Source: Paralithodes platypus
Lineage: Eukaryota; Arthropoda; Malacostraca; Decapoda; Lithodidae
DNA: 64,000 bases
Direction: 5' to 3'
Assembly: GCA_032716605.1 (NCBI GenBank)
Contig: CM064481.1
Location: 21,756,811 to 21,820,810, forward strand
How positions within the stretch are numbered: the first letter of the stretch is position 1; every line of letters begins with the position of its first letter. The position numbers were made by a program, and so were the translations under genes. The notes under the pieces were generated by a model, which did not search any database, had not been told where the DNA came from, and worked only from the letters and a program-made list of their open reading frames with translations. This document shows, piece by piece, positions 1-10,058 of this stretch.

Positions 1-1
1 C

Positions 2-1687
2 CATCCTTCACATCCAACAGCCCAATCACATGCCACTCTGACAGACCCAGACCAAGTAGGGTACAGTACATTTGAAGAAGATCAATATACAATACCCCCT
101 GAGGAAACCCAAGACCCCTACGATTTGGCCGACGACAGAATAGAGTGCTACGACATCATTTCCAGCAGCCACACTGACGAAAGTTGGAATGACAAGGACT
201 CCCGCACTTATCAGGGAGACCATTCAGGAGAAGAACCTCACCAGTCTGACACAGACTCAAGACTGAGCCCTCGTAATGACTTATGGAGAGAGATGAAAGA
301 TACTTTAAGATCATTGACCAATGAGTTAACAGACAACTTACATCAGAAATTGGCTTCTATGGATAAGGCTATCCAGGACCTTCAATGTAGGGCCCTGTCC
401 CCATCCATGTTACAACCAGCCACACCCGACCCAGTCCCACTAGCTCAGATACCTGCCCAGCCCAAACAGCATGATCAGGAATTAACACCCACTCCGTCAT
501 CCTCCACTCAACCCAGTCTTCAAGCCACTGGCCTTCCCAGTAACCTATTCCTGTCCCATATTCGTCCCCCCCCTATCGAACAAGAACCGGAAATCTCCAA
601 GAAACCCTTCCCTCTTCTGTTTGGGGACTCCCGTCACTGGAAGCAAATACCAGTGGAAACACCTGAAGATGCGGACACAGGCCATCCAGAACTGATACCT
701 GTCCCAAATGACTGGGTAATCGAAATGGACGAACTGCGACACCTCCGGGCAAAAGACGCACAGGACCAAGTACTGGACGTAATCATAAAACCTTTCCCGT
801 CTATGTCAGACGCTAGGTACTTTACGTTCACACAGACATCCGCAGTCCCCTCGGGAAAACGCTTCAAACCATGGTCGGATTTGAATAAAGCCGACGGGCA
901 TAATGCCATTAAATCTCTATCCACTCTCACAACAGACATACAATGTTCCACAAAAATGTCCGAAAGTAAAATTCCCATGCTGGAGGTTTCATCCTTAGGC
1001 TATGGCCCATGGTCTGAATGGGTATCTGGGGCAGAAAAATTTGCTCTTTCCAGTATGGATACTACACCCCAAAGAATCCCACAAGATGATCACCAGTTTG
1101 CCACAATGTATGTGCACAACTCTGACTCTATTCCCCAGGGGTTCTGGGAATACCTCAGAGCCCCAAAGATAGTATGCAAGCCATCCAATAACCCCATGAT
1201 CTCTACACCTACTCCGACGCTGACCGACAAGGATTTTAGACTACGCCAAAAAGCCCACAGACTGCTATCAAGCTTCATCACATGGCAGAAGCTCTCTAAT
1301 TCCATGAGACAGGTGGCAGATTCCATCGCTGAACAAAAATCCAGAACAGCTCTCCATCTCATCAGGAGAGCATCTCTTGTTAACTCTCTAATGACCACGG
1401 GTGATGTCAAGACTGCGATTTATGAAGCAGCCAGAGCAAGACAAGATATACGCATCCACTTGTCCAGGAAAATGCCAAAAGATATCGCCGCTCGAGTCCT
1501 CCTCTCACCCCTATTCACCAGCAGATTAATGCCCCAAACAACATGGAACGAAGTCCACTCCCTACTACTACGACCGGAGATAGCAACGTCAAGACAGTCT
1601 CAAGCATATAGGCAAGGCCACCCTAGTAGGTTCCACCCTCACTCTCACCCTCACCGGGGAAAAGGGAGGGGCCAGTCCCCCCCTTGA
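2..1687 (+). pseudogene. gag: DIRS gag-like protein, N terminus cut by window, early stop
   Basis: Frame 2 is open from base 2 to a TGA at 1685-1687. It aligns over its length with the gag-like frame of the second copy (49340-50725). The product is hydrophilic, with a Pro/Ser/Thr/Gln-rich first half, a more structured part around 700-1560 and a basic, His/Arg/Gly-rich tail (HPHSHPHRGKGRG). It would be the nucleocapsid-type structural protein. The TGA is a CGA-to-TGA change: in the other copy the frame continues through an Arg/Gln/His-rich tail to the stop at the frameshift site (here 1967-1969). No ATG start is visible because the 5' part is outside the window; the TTG at 125 is not a real start. 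Confidence 0.8.
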
Positions 1688-1959
1688 CAATATACCCCTC
1701 ATACATTTCAGACACACAGGAGTAACTCATCAAGCAACAGAGAGCACAGAGGACACTACCAGGCCAGAGGTCGAGGCTCACCAAGGACCTAACCATCACC
1801 CCACACACGACCTCCACCGAAACAACAAAACTACGGGTCACAACAAAGACCTAAACATACAGGACGTCAGACTCATCAAGCAGGACGCCAGGCTCCCAAC
1901 CACCAGAAACCACAAGGTCACCACCAATCCACCAACTCTCAACAAACGACCCAGGATCC

Positions 1960-2022
1960 AAAAAACTGACTTTCCAAGAGGACATCAACCAAGAACTGGC
2001 CCTGCATTCGACAGGCCAATTC
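1960..2022 (+). promoter_or_regulatory. Putative -1 ribosomal frameshift site between gag and RT
   Basis: In the gag frame the codons read CCA AAA AAC TGA at 1958-1969. A AAA AAC (1960-1966) is the canonical eukaryotic -1 slippery heptamer in the right phase, and the gag stop follows at once. Slipping back one base leads straight into the RT frame (CTG ACT TTC CAA from 1966), which has no upstream ATG. A possible hairpin follows (1993-2001 with 2014-2022, 12-nt loop, 8 of 9 pairs), but 26 nt downstream, farther than the usual 5-9. The same arrangement is present at 48349-48343 on the - strand. The function is inferred. Confidence 0.65.
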
Positions 2023-3774
2023 AGGGAAAATTTTCAGCATTGGCCTCAAAGATCCTGGGCAAAGAGAGTGGTAAAGAAGGGCCTCACATGGAAATGGCTG
2101 GCAAGACCCTGCCTCAGAGCTCAGCCCAACAAGATACAGCTATCTCCAGAATTGGTAACAGTGATAAACCAAATGTTAACAGACAAAGTTCTCACTCACC
2201 CTCCAGAGGGCACACCAGTTTTTCTGTCACGCATGTTCCTCGTCCCAAAAAGAGACAACCGCCAACTAAGACCCGTGATAGACATGTCCCTTCTCAACAA
2301 GTCAATTCACAATACAAAATTCAGAATGCTAACTATCTCCCAGGTAAGGCTAGTACTACAACCAAAGGCCTGGATAATTACCCTGGACCTAAAAGACGCC
2401 TACTGGCACATTCCAATAGCAAAAAGATACCAAAAGTTCCTAGCTATCCCATTCAGAAACAAAGCGGTAATGTTCACCAGAATGCCCTTCGGTCTGAACA
2501 TAGCCCCCAGAATTTTCACCAAGATAGTCAAACAAGCTCTCCTCCCACTACTCGAAAATGGAGTAAAGATCCTGTTCTACCTAGACGACTGGTTGATTCT
2601 CGGGTCCACACCTCTCCAATGCCAAGAACAAACCTTGAAAGTAGTACAACATGTTACAAAGCTGGGCTTCAGAGTGAACCTGGAGAAGTCAATGCTCACT
2701 CCCTCACAATCAGCGGAATGGGTAGGCTTAATCTGGGACACACAACTCCAAACGATAAAGCAAAGCCCAGCCAATGCCAAACGTCTACAATTAAAACTGT
2801 TCAGAGTATTACATGCGAAGAATATCACCAGGAACCTTTGGGAATCTTTGATGGGCTCACTAAATTGGGTACAAATGACAGTACCCCTAGGCCGCCTCAG
2901 ACTAAAGAGACTAATCTGGCTAGGCAACAAAGCCTTCCCTCTAACACCTCACAATTACCCGCTCGCCATCCCAAAGAGGATCCTACATCTCCTGGCTTTT
3001 TGGACAAGATCTCAAGTACGGGAATCGGTGACACACTGGTCAGATCCACCTCCCACCTTATGGATAGACACAGATGCCTCGAGTCTGATAGGATGGGGCT
3101 ACCAGTCAACGGAAGGCCATCAGAACCACGGGAAATGGACCACACTAAGTCAGTATCACATCAATGCCAAAGAGCTAGCAGTTCCTCTATTCTTTCTCAG
3201 GGACCACGCGCCGTCATTGACCTCCAGATCAATAGCGTTCCGGATGGACAACACGGCTTCCGTAACTTGCTTAAAGAAACAAGGCTCCACCCGGTCCAGG
3301 ATCCTTCAAGACCTCTCAGAAAAGATATTCTTTCTAGCCCAGAAATACTCCATAGTAATCCACGCAACATAGCTACCAGGGGTCTCCAATCTATGGGCCG
3401 ACGCTCTATCCAGGGGAAAGAGCACTTCAGTGGAATGGGCCCTCAAACAAGAAACGTTCAACCAATTAGTGCTACCATTTTCACCACAAATCGATCTGTT
3501 TGCATCTCTTCAATCAACGAAGCTCCAGGCTCACATTTCTCGGGATCTCAAGACACGGGAGGGAGGCCCGGATGCCTTCACAGTAGACTGGAACAGATGG
3601 ACATCGATTTACCTCTTCCCACCCCCAGACACCTCACTAATGTGCAAAGTCATTCACCACCTCAGATCGTTCCAGGGACAAGTAACCCTGGTCGCTCCAA
3701 TGTGGCCTACTCAAGCGTGGTACACTCAACTTACTCAATGGTGCAACAACCCCCTGCAACTCCCCCTAACAGAT
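1966..3774 (+). pseudogene. DIRS reverse transcriptase - RNase H - methyltransferase-like polyprotein
   Basis: Frame 1. RT palm motif A is LDLKDAYWHIPI (catalytic Asp codon 2386-2388) and motif C is YLDDWLIL (YLDD 2578-2589). RNase H follows, with LWIDTDASS near 3062, INAKELAVP near 3163 and FRMDNTASV near 3240. After that comes the DLFAS / PDAF / FPPP / WPTQAW region (about 3487-3720) that DIRS elements carry in place of an N6-adenine methyltransferase domain; the catalytic N/DPPY motif reads FPPP here. A TAC-to-TAG change (3370-3372) stops the frame near the end of RNase H. The first start-like codon is GTG 2068, but homology begins upstream (FQHWPQRSWAKR), so entry by frameshift from gag is more likely. 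Confidence 0.88.
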
Positions 3775-4034
3775 TTCCGCAAGTGGGCCACTACCATCAG
3801 GTTCCTCAACAACTTTTCAGTAGAAGATATCTCTCAAACGGGGCTCTGGTCCTCGAGCAATACTTTCCTATCCAGATATTTGTCAGTACACCTGGAGAGA
3901 CCCAATTTACCATGCATAGCTTTAAAGCAAGAACATACCCCTTGAGGGCATTAAGTAGTCTGTTGTATCTGATTCAGCACTTTTATTACCAGTCCAACAG
4001 CATAAGAGAGAGTGTGCCCTGCCAGTCACTATAA
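2040..4034 (+). other. Long overprinted open frame across RT and recombinase region (664 codons)
   Basis: A frame different from RT is open for 664 codons, with ATG-type or near-cognate starts. Its predicted product is polar, rich in Ser, Thr, Pro, Gln and Arg, with no domain I recognise. In the second copy the matching frame has a single stop (TAC to TAA near 47992). The coding strand is A/C-rich and T-poor, which lowers the chance of stop codons, so the open frame may be only a by-product of composition. I do not call it a gene. Confidence 0.3.
3775..3945 (+). pseudogene. DIRS tyrosine recombinase, C-terminal remnant only
   Basis: Codes for RKWATTIRFLNNF, then TGLWSS and FLSRYLSV, matching the end of the intact recombinase at 41508-42593, including the second catalytic Arg of HxxR and the nucleophilic Tyr. 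The catalytic His and the first Arg are gone. The deletion of 869 bp relative to the second copy has joined the RT/methyltransferase frame (LPLTDF) directly to the recombinase tail, so 3430-3945 reads as one frame. A shared TCC at both breakpoints suggests microhomology-mediated loss. Confidence 0.85.
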
Positions 4035-4423
4035 ATGGAAAGAAAAGAGGGGGGCGTGTTGAAGTCCCATGACGAAAAGGCAGGTCACACAATCTGAAAC
4101 ATATAACAAGAATGTTATGACCACATGATATCTATTACATAGCAATACCTATGTTTATTGCAACTACAAATGTTTAACATTATTTTAGATTTTACGCTAA
4201 ATTGATGAGATAGATTACCAGTATGTATTCACATCTCAATAGTTCTGTTTCTATGAAATAAGGCTTCTTTTAATGGTACCCGCCTTATACTGTATATCTT
4301 TTCTTACTGTTATACCTTTTATAAGTAAATACATGTCACAGTTCATATATTAGTTTTCAGTCTTCCTTTTAATTTGTTTTATAGCTAAAGAGCATCTGAA
4401 GGTCCCTCCACCGGTCGTGATAT
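3946..4423 (+). other. DIRS 3' untranslated region, no gene
   Basis: AT-rich sequence between the recombinase remnant and the internal complementary region. It is the counterpart of 41041-41507 in the second copy. I see no structured feature. Confidence 0.6.
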
Positions 4424-4540
4424 GCTAGGCTCTTACGTCATTGACGTAAGGAGCCACCAATAAATTACGGTTTTGACAACCCGTAAGGGAAGGAAGGAAA
4501 AACTACTATTTATTGGTGGCTCCTGAAGTCAATGACGAAA
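4424..4540. repeat. DIRS family 1 internal complementary region
   Basis: Two terminal-repeat tips lie back to back: GGCTCTTACGTCATTGACG reading inward and its inverse reading outward (GGTGGCTCC ... CAATGACG). They are separated by a spacer at about 4463-4511. In DIRS elements this region is complementary to the outer ends of both terminal repeats and is thought to template completion of the circle. The spacer recurs, inverted, at the outer right end (4889-4934). Confidence 0.75.
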
Positions 4541-4593
4541 TTGCCCTCCCTCCATCCCCTTCCCATTCACATGCTCAATTTGGTATATACTTT

Positions 4594-4934
4594 AGAGGCC
4601 AGTTCAAGGCCAACTGGGATTTCAAGGCATGCTCATGGGAACAGAGGAAGATCTGAATGCGCAAGTGGTGCGGCGTTTGAACTGTACTATCCCTTTTTTC
4701 TTTTATTTTTCACTTTTCAGTGGCTCCGTCTCAATGACGTACCTTAGGAATGATTAAGGGGTACCCCCTAAGAAGATATTGGTTCTCGACCGTACTGATC
4801 AAGATTAACCCGGGCTCAGAGGAGCCCGGAACGAGGCCATATTACCATAGGCTCTTATGTCATTGACTTCAGGAGCCACCAATAAATAGTAGTTTTTCCT
4901 TCCTTCCCTTACGGGTTGTCAAAACCGTAATTTC
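4594..4934 (+). repeat. DIRS family 1 right inverted terminal repeat plus right-end core
   Basis: 4594-4888 matches the 293-bp terminal repeats of the second copy (40576-40868 and 53153-53445). Outside it, 4889-4934 holds the core spacer also found inside the complementary region (TAGTTTTTCC ... GTCAAAACCGTAATT). Such a one-sided right-end extension is typical of DIRS elements. Confidence 0.8.
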
Positions 4935-5836
4935 ATCCTTTGAAGCCAAGATATTTCCTAGCACACTAATTGTTTCCTTACGCATTAGGCTATGCTCCTC
5001 CTTACCCCATGTCTTCGTCTTGGGAGGTACATACGCTACTATCACCACTATTTTTTCGTTTCCACCAATCTCTATTGCTAAAACTTCTGCTGTTGAAGTT
5101 ACTAGTTTTATCTCAGACACAATCAAATCTTTCCTAGTAAGGATGCACACTCCACCTCCATGTCGAAATTTTCTGTCCCTCCTCCAAATCCTGTATTCAG
5201 ACCATCCTAGCAAATTTATATCGAGGTCTTCTCTTAGTTTTGTCTCAGTGAGACATACTATTTCTGGTTTCTTAGTATTGAGTAAGTCTGTTAGTTCTAG
5301 TTTCTTAGAGATTAGCCCATCGACATTGCTATATAGAATCCTTATACTTTCTAGTCCCCCATTACCTGCTCCAAGCCCCTTAACTGCGGCGATCTGTTCC
5401 CTACCCTCTTTTACTTTTAGTTTCTTTTTACCGAAAGTTTCATAATCTTCCCCTTTCTTACTCCGTAAAAAAACTTATTCTTTTCTTGTTCTGTCCTCTT
5501 GCTATTTTCCTCCTTGGCGGTTTTCCTTAGTTCAGCCTCCTTCTTTCTCTCTTCTTCTGGTAAGTCTCGCCTGATGTAGATTTTGTCCTTACCCTCTAAC
5601 CCTTTTAGCCTAGCCGCTACTGCCATGATTTCATCACATGTCCTTCTTGACTTAAATTCGATTTTTACCAGTCTATTGTATTCCTTTGTATATTTTCCTA
5701 GCCTAAAAATGTCTGATATTTCCTCCTTCCAGGTGTCCTCCTCATCTTTAATAGATTCCAGAATCTTGTGTGTACAACCATTGTGCACCATTGTGTCATT
5801 TGGGTGGCCTAATGCCTCAATGTTTTCGTCATACAC
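4935..5836 (-). pseudogene. LINE fragment: ORF1-like C terminus and endonuclease N terminus
   Basis: Read from 5836 downward. The first part (to 5417) is Lys/Glu-rich and resembles a LINE ORF1 C-terminal domain (VKIEFKSRRTCDEI; IYIRRDLPEEE). The second part begins the apurinic endonuclease domain (ILYSNVDGLISKK; VCLTETKL; LLGWSEYRIWRRDRK; GGGVCILTRKD; VAYVPP). The frames are broken between the two parts. The endonuclease is cut at 4935 by the DIRS right end before its GDFN motif, and no RT follows. It is probably of the CR1/L2 group. The RT C-terminal fragment at 39089-39628 could be from the same family; I cannot test this because they do not overlap. Confidence 0.75.
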
Positions 5837-5847
5837 AGGTTCATAGG

Positions 5848-5936
5848 GGTAAAGTCCGATAATCCGAAAAATCCACTAATCCGAACGAGGGCCGGTCCGC
5901 TGCCCTTCGGATTAACGGAAGTTTACTGTATATACT
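5848..5936 (-). repeat. Single end of a Tigger/pogo-like DNA transposon
   Basis: Read on the - strand it starts CAGTAAACTTCCGTTAATCC next to TA and contains repeated ATCCGAA motifs, as in Tigger-type termini. The partner end is not seen. It cuts off the outer tip of the family 2 DIRS element. Confidence 0.4.
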
Positions 5937-6259
5937 ATTGCATAATTTCGCTCCGCTCCGGTAGCGGCCAATTATCCAAACCACTAGCGCGATTAATCGA
6001 TAACTTCTAGAGTAGCACCTACATTCTCTACTAGGTACGTTGTACACACGTTTGAGTCACTAGTTTAAAGAAAAAAACGAAAAAATGGGTGAGAAAAAGA
6101 AGAGAAAGTTAAAGAATTTTTCCCATCTGCGATCTAGGCTCCTTACTACATTACTTCTTTGTGAGCTTCCCGTGCAACCCGACTGGGTTAATTAGATCAT
6201 CCTGGTATCAAGTTAAATAGACTAGATTGGATGGTCAGGGGTACGGCGCGAGGGCGGGA

Positions 6260-6378
6260 TACTATGACGTTGGATACTACGAGGCTACTAACAAATAGAA
6301 GGTTTTCCTTATTTGGTTCATTGGGAGGCGTCAAACCTCCCAATTTAGTAGTAGTCTCTATGTTATCCAACATAGAGC
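6260..6378. repeat. DIRS family 2 internal complementary region (copy a)
   Basis: Tip sequences GACGTTGGATACTACGAGGC and, inverted, TCTATGTTATCCAAC flank a spacer (about 6290-6345) with AAGGTTTTCC and GTCAAACCTCCC. This is the same plan as in families 1 and 3. The copy b counterpart is 12747-12862. Confidence 0.65.
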
Positions 6379-6773
6379 TAGAGAACCACATTGGAGGCAG
6401 ACATTCAAGCAGCAAACAAAACTTTAGCCATTAGTAACAGATCAAGACCACGGAAGACATAAACAAGAGAGTTTATATTAAAGGAGTGTACTGACAGGTG
6501 CATAATAAAAATGGTCAAGTACAGTTATGTCAATTCAATGGAAGAACTTAGCCTAAGGCAAAGATAGATGCATTTCATAAAGATGATTATGAATAACAGG
6601 ATGGCCCCCCTTCTGAAGACAGTATGAATACCCAAAAGTATAATGAGTGGAAGAAATATATAAACAGTACAAATTTAGTACAGCATGAATCGCGTGATAC
6701 ACAATATAAATGACCAGCACGTAATTATTTCCTGAAAGAAATTGGTATAAGGCATAGACATACCAAAGTACAA

Positions 6774-7262
6774 TTAACCCTTCCTACCCGGGCTGTCTTA
6801 CCCAATGACGGTCGCCCCTACCCGGGCGAAATGGCTGAAAAACATCTAGGCCTAGGCTACCGTATTTATGTTTATTTTCACTGCTAGAACTTTCCCACTC
6901 ATCTATAATCATAGTGCGGTTTTCAATCTGTATTTTGGCGTTGAGTAGAGCTCTGTAAGTCAACTGGTTCAGTTGTGATGAAGATTTCAGTGGAGCCAAT
7001 ATTGCAGAGATGTTGCCAATATGGGGGCTTTTCAGACACTAATTTCGTCTGACGTCAGAACAATAACATTGAAGAGTCTTCTCCTTCTTGTTTTCGGAGG
7101 TGCGGTGACGCAACGCTTGGGTTTGTTGACATACGTCGTACGCACGGCGTTCAGACCAAGCTTAATTAGGCAATTAAGCTGCTGCCTTAGGTAAGGCATA
7201 CCGGGTAGCGGCCCTTCTTTCGAGCTGTCCTTACCTAAGGCAGACCAGGTAGGAAGGGTTAA
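6774..7262. mobile_element. piggyBac-type MITE, TTAA duplication
   Basis: TTAA at 6774-6777 and 7259-7262. Inverted ends begin CCCTTCCTACC on both sides. It has no coding capacity. The matching position in the inverted partner arm is an intact single TTAA (12339-12342), an empty site that proves the borders. Interior sequence (AAGTCAACTGGTTCAGTTGTG) is shared with 32460-32944 and 33887-34371, so these three form one family. Confidence 0.92.
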
Positions 7263-7436
7263 GGATACTTAAGATTAGAATAAATCAATTCCTTAACCTA
7301 GGCAAGGATGAACCTTAGGTAATTAGTACATATATTAGATAAGTACGTGTACTTCATAAACACCCCTCTCCCCCCTATATGGAAAGGAAAGGATAGTCGG
7401 AGGCACACTGACTGAAAGAACATACAGGTAATACCC

Positions 7437-8380
7437 CTAGTGAACCCTTTGGCCCAACGCAACAGAAGGACGACCCGGCCTGCCCAAGGACACGGACAGA
7501 TAGGAAGCGACAAACGTGTTGTGGGAAGACCAGAGCCCTGTGTTGGCAAAATCTGTGAGTGAACGAGTATGAGGAAAACTAATCGTAGCAGCATACGAAC
7601 GCGTCGTGAGCCAACCCTTGAATGACAGGATGACTGGCACGAATCACCCGACACAGGCTAATCCCCACCGCACGCTTGCCTAGGCCCCTACCGGCCTGTG
7701 GTGCCACCCACAGTGCCACACCCAACACCGGCCTGCAGGAGTGCACATACGTATGCAGGGCTTTCACCGGGCATAGCGTATGAGGAACACGTTATCGCTT
7801 GTGGAACAACAAACGGCTAAAAAACGTGCGCCTCACGTCCAGTCGTAGCCACAAAACGAACAAACGGGGCCAAAATGACCGCCCTGAGGACGGGAGAAAA
7901 AAACAAGGAATTCAGGGCCCCAGACAAGGCAGCCAGCTCCGAGACTCTCTCCCCAGTAGCATAGCGAACGCAAGAAGAAACAATGCCGTTTCAAGCAAGT
8001 GCTCAGGCATTGGGTAGGTAGTGGAAACGGGCGTAGGGAGGAGCGTTAGAGCTTCCGCCAGACGCCACTGAGGCAGAATCTGGCGCGGGGGCGGCCGAAG
8101 CCGAAAACAGGGGTCCATAAAAAATATCAGCCCTTGCTGAGAGACGGCCAACCCCGTCAAAGGCCACAAAAGGCTCCCGTATGGCAGACAGGTGGTTCCG
8201 AAGAGTGTTGTACAAGTTGCGACGGAATGCAAAGGAAAAGATAAGGTAGTGAAACACCAATGCGACCGACGGACTGTGTGGGCAGGGTCAGGAATGCATT
8301 TAGGAAAACATCCCAAGTGAGACACGCGAGTCGTCCACGTCGTCGCAGTCCAAAGCAGAAGAAACCTGTGTGTCAAGAGT
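7437..8380 (-). pseudogene. DIRS family 2 tyrosine recombinase, broken
   Basis: Read downward: SVALVFHYLIFSFAFRRN, a middle region shared with copy b, then TGLWSSHNTFVASYLSVSL with the nucleophilic Tyr, ending at 7437. Relative to copy b, a 2-nt loss at the HDIR motif (about 7604) shifts the frame and removes the catalytic Arg. More frame changes occur upstream. Confidence 0.75.
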
Positions 8381-8559
8381 CTTCCAAACTTTGTTAGCTA
8401 CTTTGCCACATAAACAGTACACGATGCAAAAGCCAACGAGGATCCCAGGTCTCCAATTGGCCCCAAGTAGAAGTCGGAGACCGACAGGGGAACGGGACAT
8501 GGGGACCATCGCTACAGCTGAGTGGACCAGGCCTGCGCCGGCCATAAGGGCGCGAACAA

Positions 8560-10020
8560 CCAAACCCTGCCTCGATACCCTCGCAGCCTGAGGAGGACCG
8601 TGTACAGCAAAAGTGCGTCAGGTGGCAGAAACACTTATATGGACTGCCATTTGTTCCAGTCCTCGCTGAACGCGTCTGGCCCCCTTCCTGCTGAGGGGCG
8701 AGTCCAGCGGGTCAGGAAGACAGACAACTCGGTCGGCACGAGCGAGGCGAACAAGGCCACTTATGGAACGCCCCAGGAGGCTGCAAGGTCGTCGAATGCG
8801 TACTGTATGTAAGACCATTCTACACAGGTGCATCGTCCCTTCGACAAAGCATCCGCTCAAAGATTGGCAGTCCCAAGCAGGTAAGTCGCATGCAGGGCGA
8901 TGCCTCGATTGTCAACTTGATAAAACAACACCTCCGCCAGGGCCTGGAGAACGGCGTACCTGGAGGAGCCCTGCCTCTGAAGACCGGGAACCGCCGTCAG
9001 ATCATCTATCCTGATGGCTATCGACCTGCCGGGGAGGGCCCGTTCGTGATCCTACAGGAAGAACAACGGGATTAACAGACCCAAGACAATGATGAGTAAG
9101 GGCGAGACCCGGTCATCTGTCCCGATTTGGACGACCCATGTTGGATCGATAGCCCCACCCCACTGCGCTCGACGCATCGGTATCTACCCAGATGGTCGGC
9201 GGTGGAGCGGACCAGGGCACAACCGCAGTGAGTGTGCCCCGAGCGACCCAGTGTGTGAATCTCAAATGAAACTAGCGCGGAACCGGCCAAAGCCGATTGG
9301 GAGGCAACAGAGGAAACGCTGTCGCCCAACTGTATGAGGCACTTTAGCCTGAGCCCCCCTACGGGAATGGTCAGTGACGCCCAAATGAGTGACCCAATGA
9401 GCGAGTCCTAGGTCTTCCTGGTAATCGAGATCGAGTGCTAAGTGGCAAAAAGCTTCCTGCGAAGATTCGCCGAATTCACCGGACTCTGTACGACTGTCGC
9501 ACACGTCATGTCTCAGTCTAGGCCCACCCACGTCACTTCTGGCGACGGCGTGAGGCATGACTTGGGAACGTCTACCTTGAATTCCAAACAAGCGATATGT
9601 CGAATGACTAGGAATGTGTCCTGTACACAGTGTGTCGGAGATACACAAAGTGTTAGCTGAAGCTGGACAGACCTACCACCGGTCACACCGCATCGCAGTC
9701 CCTTTTGTGGAATAGAAAGACATGCGAGAGGAAAACACGTTGCTGAGACGTGACCCCCCAAATTATCCCCTCCTCGTGCATAGACCGAATCACTTTGGCA
9801 ACGTCTTGAGACACTGGTCAATGTCGGGGAGGCCGCCTGAGGAAGGTCTTGACCGCCACCTCCACGACAGACCCTGCTGCACAACCCGACATGCCCACGA
9901 TCGGCGGGGCCATTGCCGAGAGTGGGGACGGAAGAAACCAGTGTGAGGGCCTTGAGTAAGGCCCACCACCGAATCTGCCAAATGGTCAGGAGAGGGGAGA
10001 GGGGATAGTCCCAGAGGCAC
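8560..10020 (-). pseudogene. DIRS family 2 RT/RNase H/methyltransferase-like remnant
   Basis: Pieces recognised in several frames: PRRSWACRVVQQGLSWRW (RT start, about 9950-9870); FLSHVFLFHKRD (about 9735-9700); VIRHIACLEFKVDV and SPEVTWVGL (about 9610-9515, after motif C); IWVDTDASSAVGWGY (RNase H, about 9210-9160); GPDAFSEDWNKWQSI (methyltransferase-like, about 8690-8640). The palm motifs A and C are missing, so a deletion has removed the RT core. Confidence 0.7.
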
Positions 10021-10058
10021 GACGCGTCGTTTGACGCGGAGTGCCCCCCATTACTATA

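Larger units (their letters stand above)
1..4934 (+). mobile_element. DIRS-like retrotransposon, family 1 copy 1 (5' part outside window)
   Basis: Order gag, reverse transcriptase/RNase H/methyltransferase-like, tyrosine recombinase, then an internal complementary region and a right terminal repeat. This is the layout of DIRS elements, which integrate a circular DNA intermediate with a tyrosine recombinase and make no target-site duplication. The copy lacks most of its recombinase gene (869 bp missing relative to the copy at 40576-53445) and has nonsense changes in gag (1685) and RNase H (3370). The gag reading frame is already open at base 2, so the left end and left terminal repeat lie before the window. 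The right end abuts a LINE fragment at 4935. Confidence 0.9.
5930..8258. repeat. Left arm of a long inverted repeat (partner 11345-13190)
   Basis: The stretch matches the reverse complement of 11345-13190 closely and almost gaplessly, apart from the 485-bp MITE insertion at 6774-7262. It arises from two family 2 DIRS copies in opposite orientation. Confidence 0.9.
5930..10056 (-). mobile_element. DIRS-like element, family 2 copy a (5' gag missing)
   Basis: On the - strand: remnants of RT and RNase H (10020 to 8560), tyrosine recombinase (8380 to 7437), 3' region, and an internal complementary region (6260-6378). The outer right tip is lost at 5930. The opposite-strand copy b (10930-13280) supplies the alignment. 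Many frameshifts and deletions; not functional. Confidence 0.8.

Noticed and set aside
4532..4747. 71-codon frame in the DIRS right terminal repeat
   Set aside because: Lies wholly in a terminal repeat; the mirror frame at 40727-40948 differs at the ends, with no domain.
8522..9946. Several + strand open frames of 60-96 codons
   Set aside because: They lie antisense to the DIRS RT/RNase H remnant, which shows clear homology on the - strand. GC-rich shadow frames.
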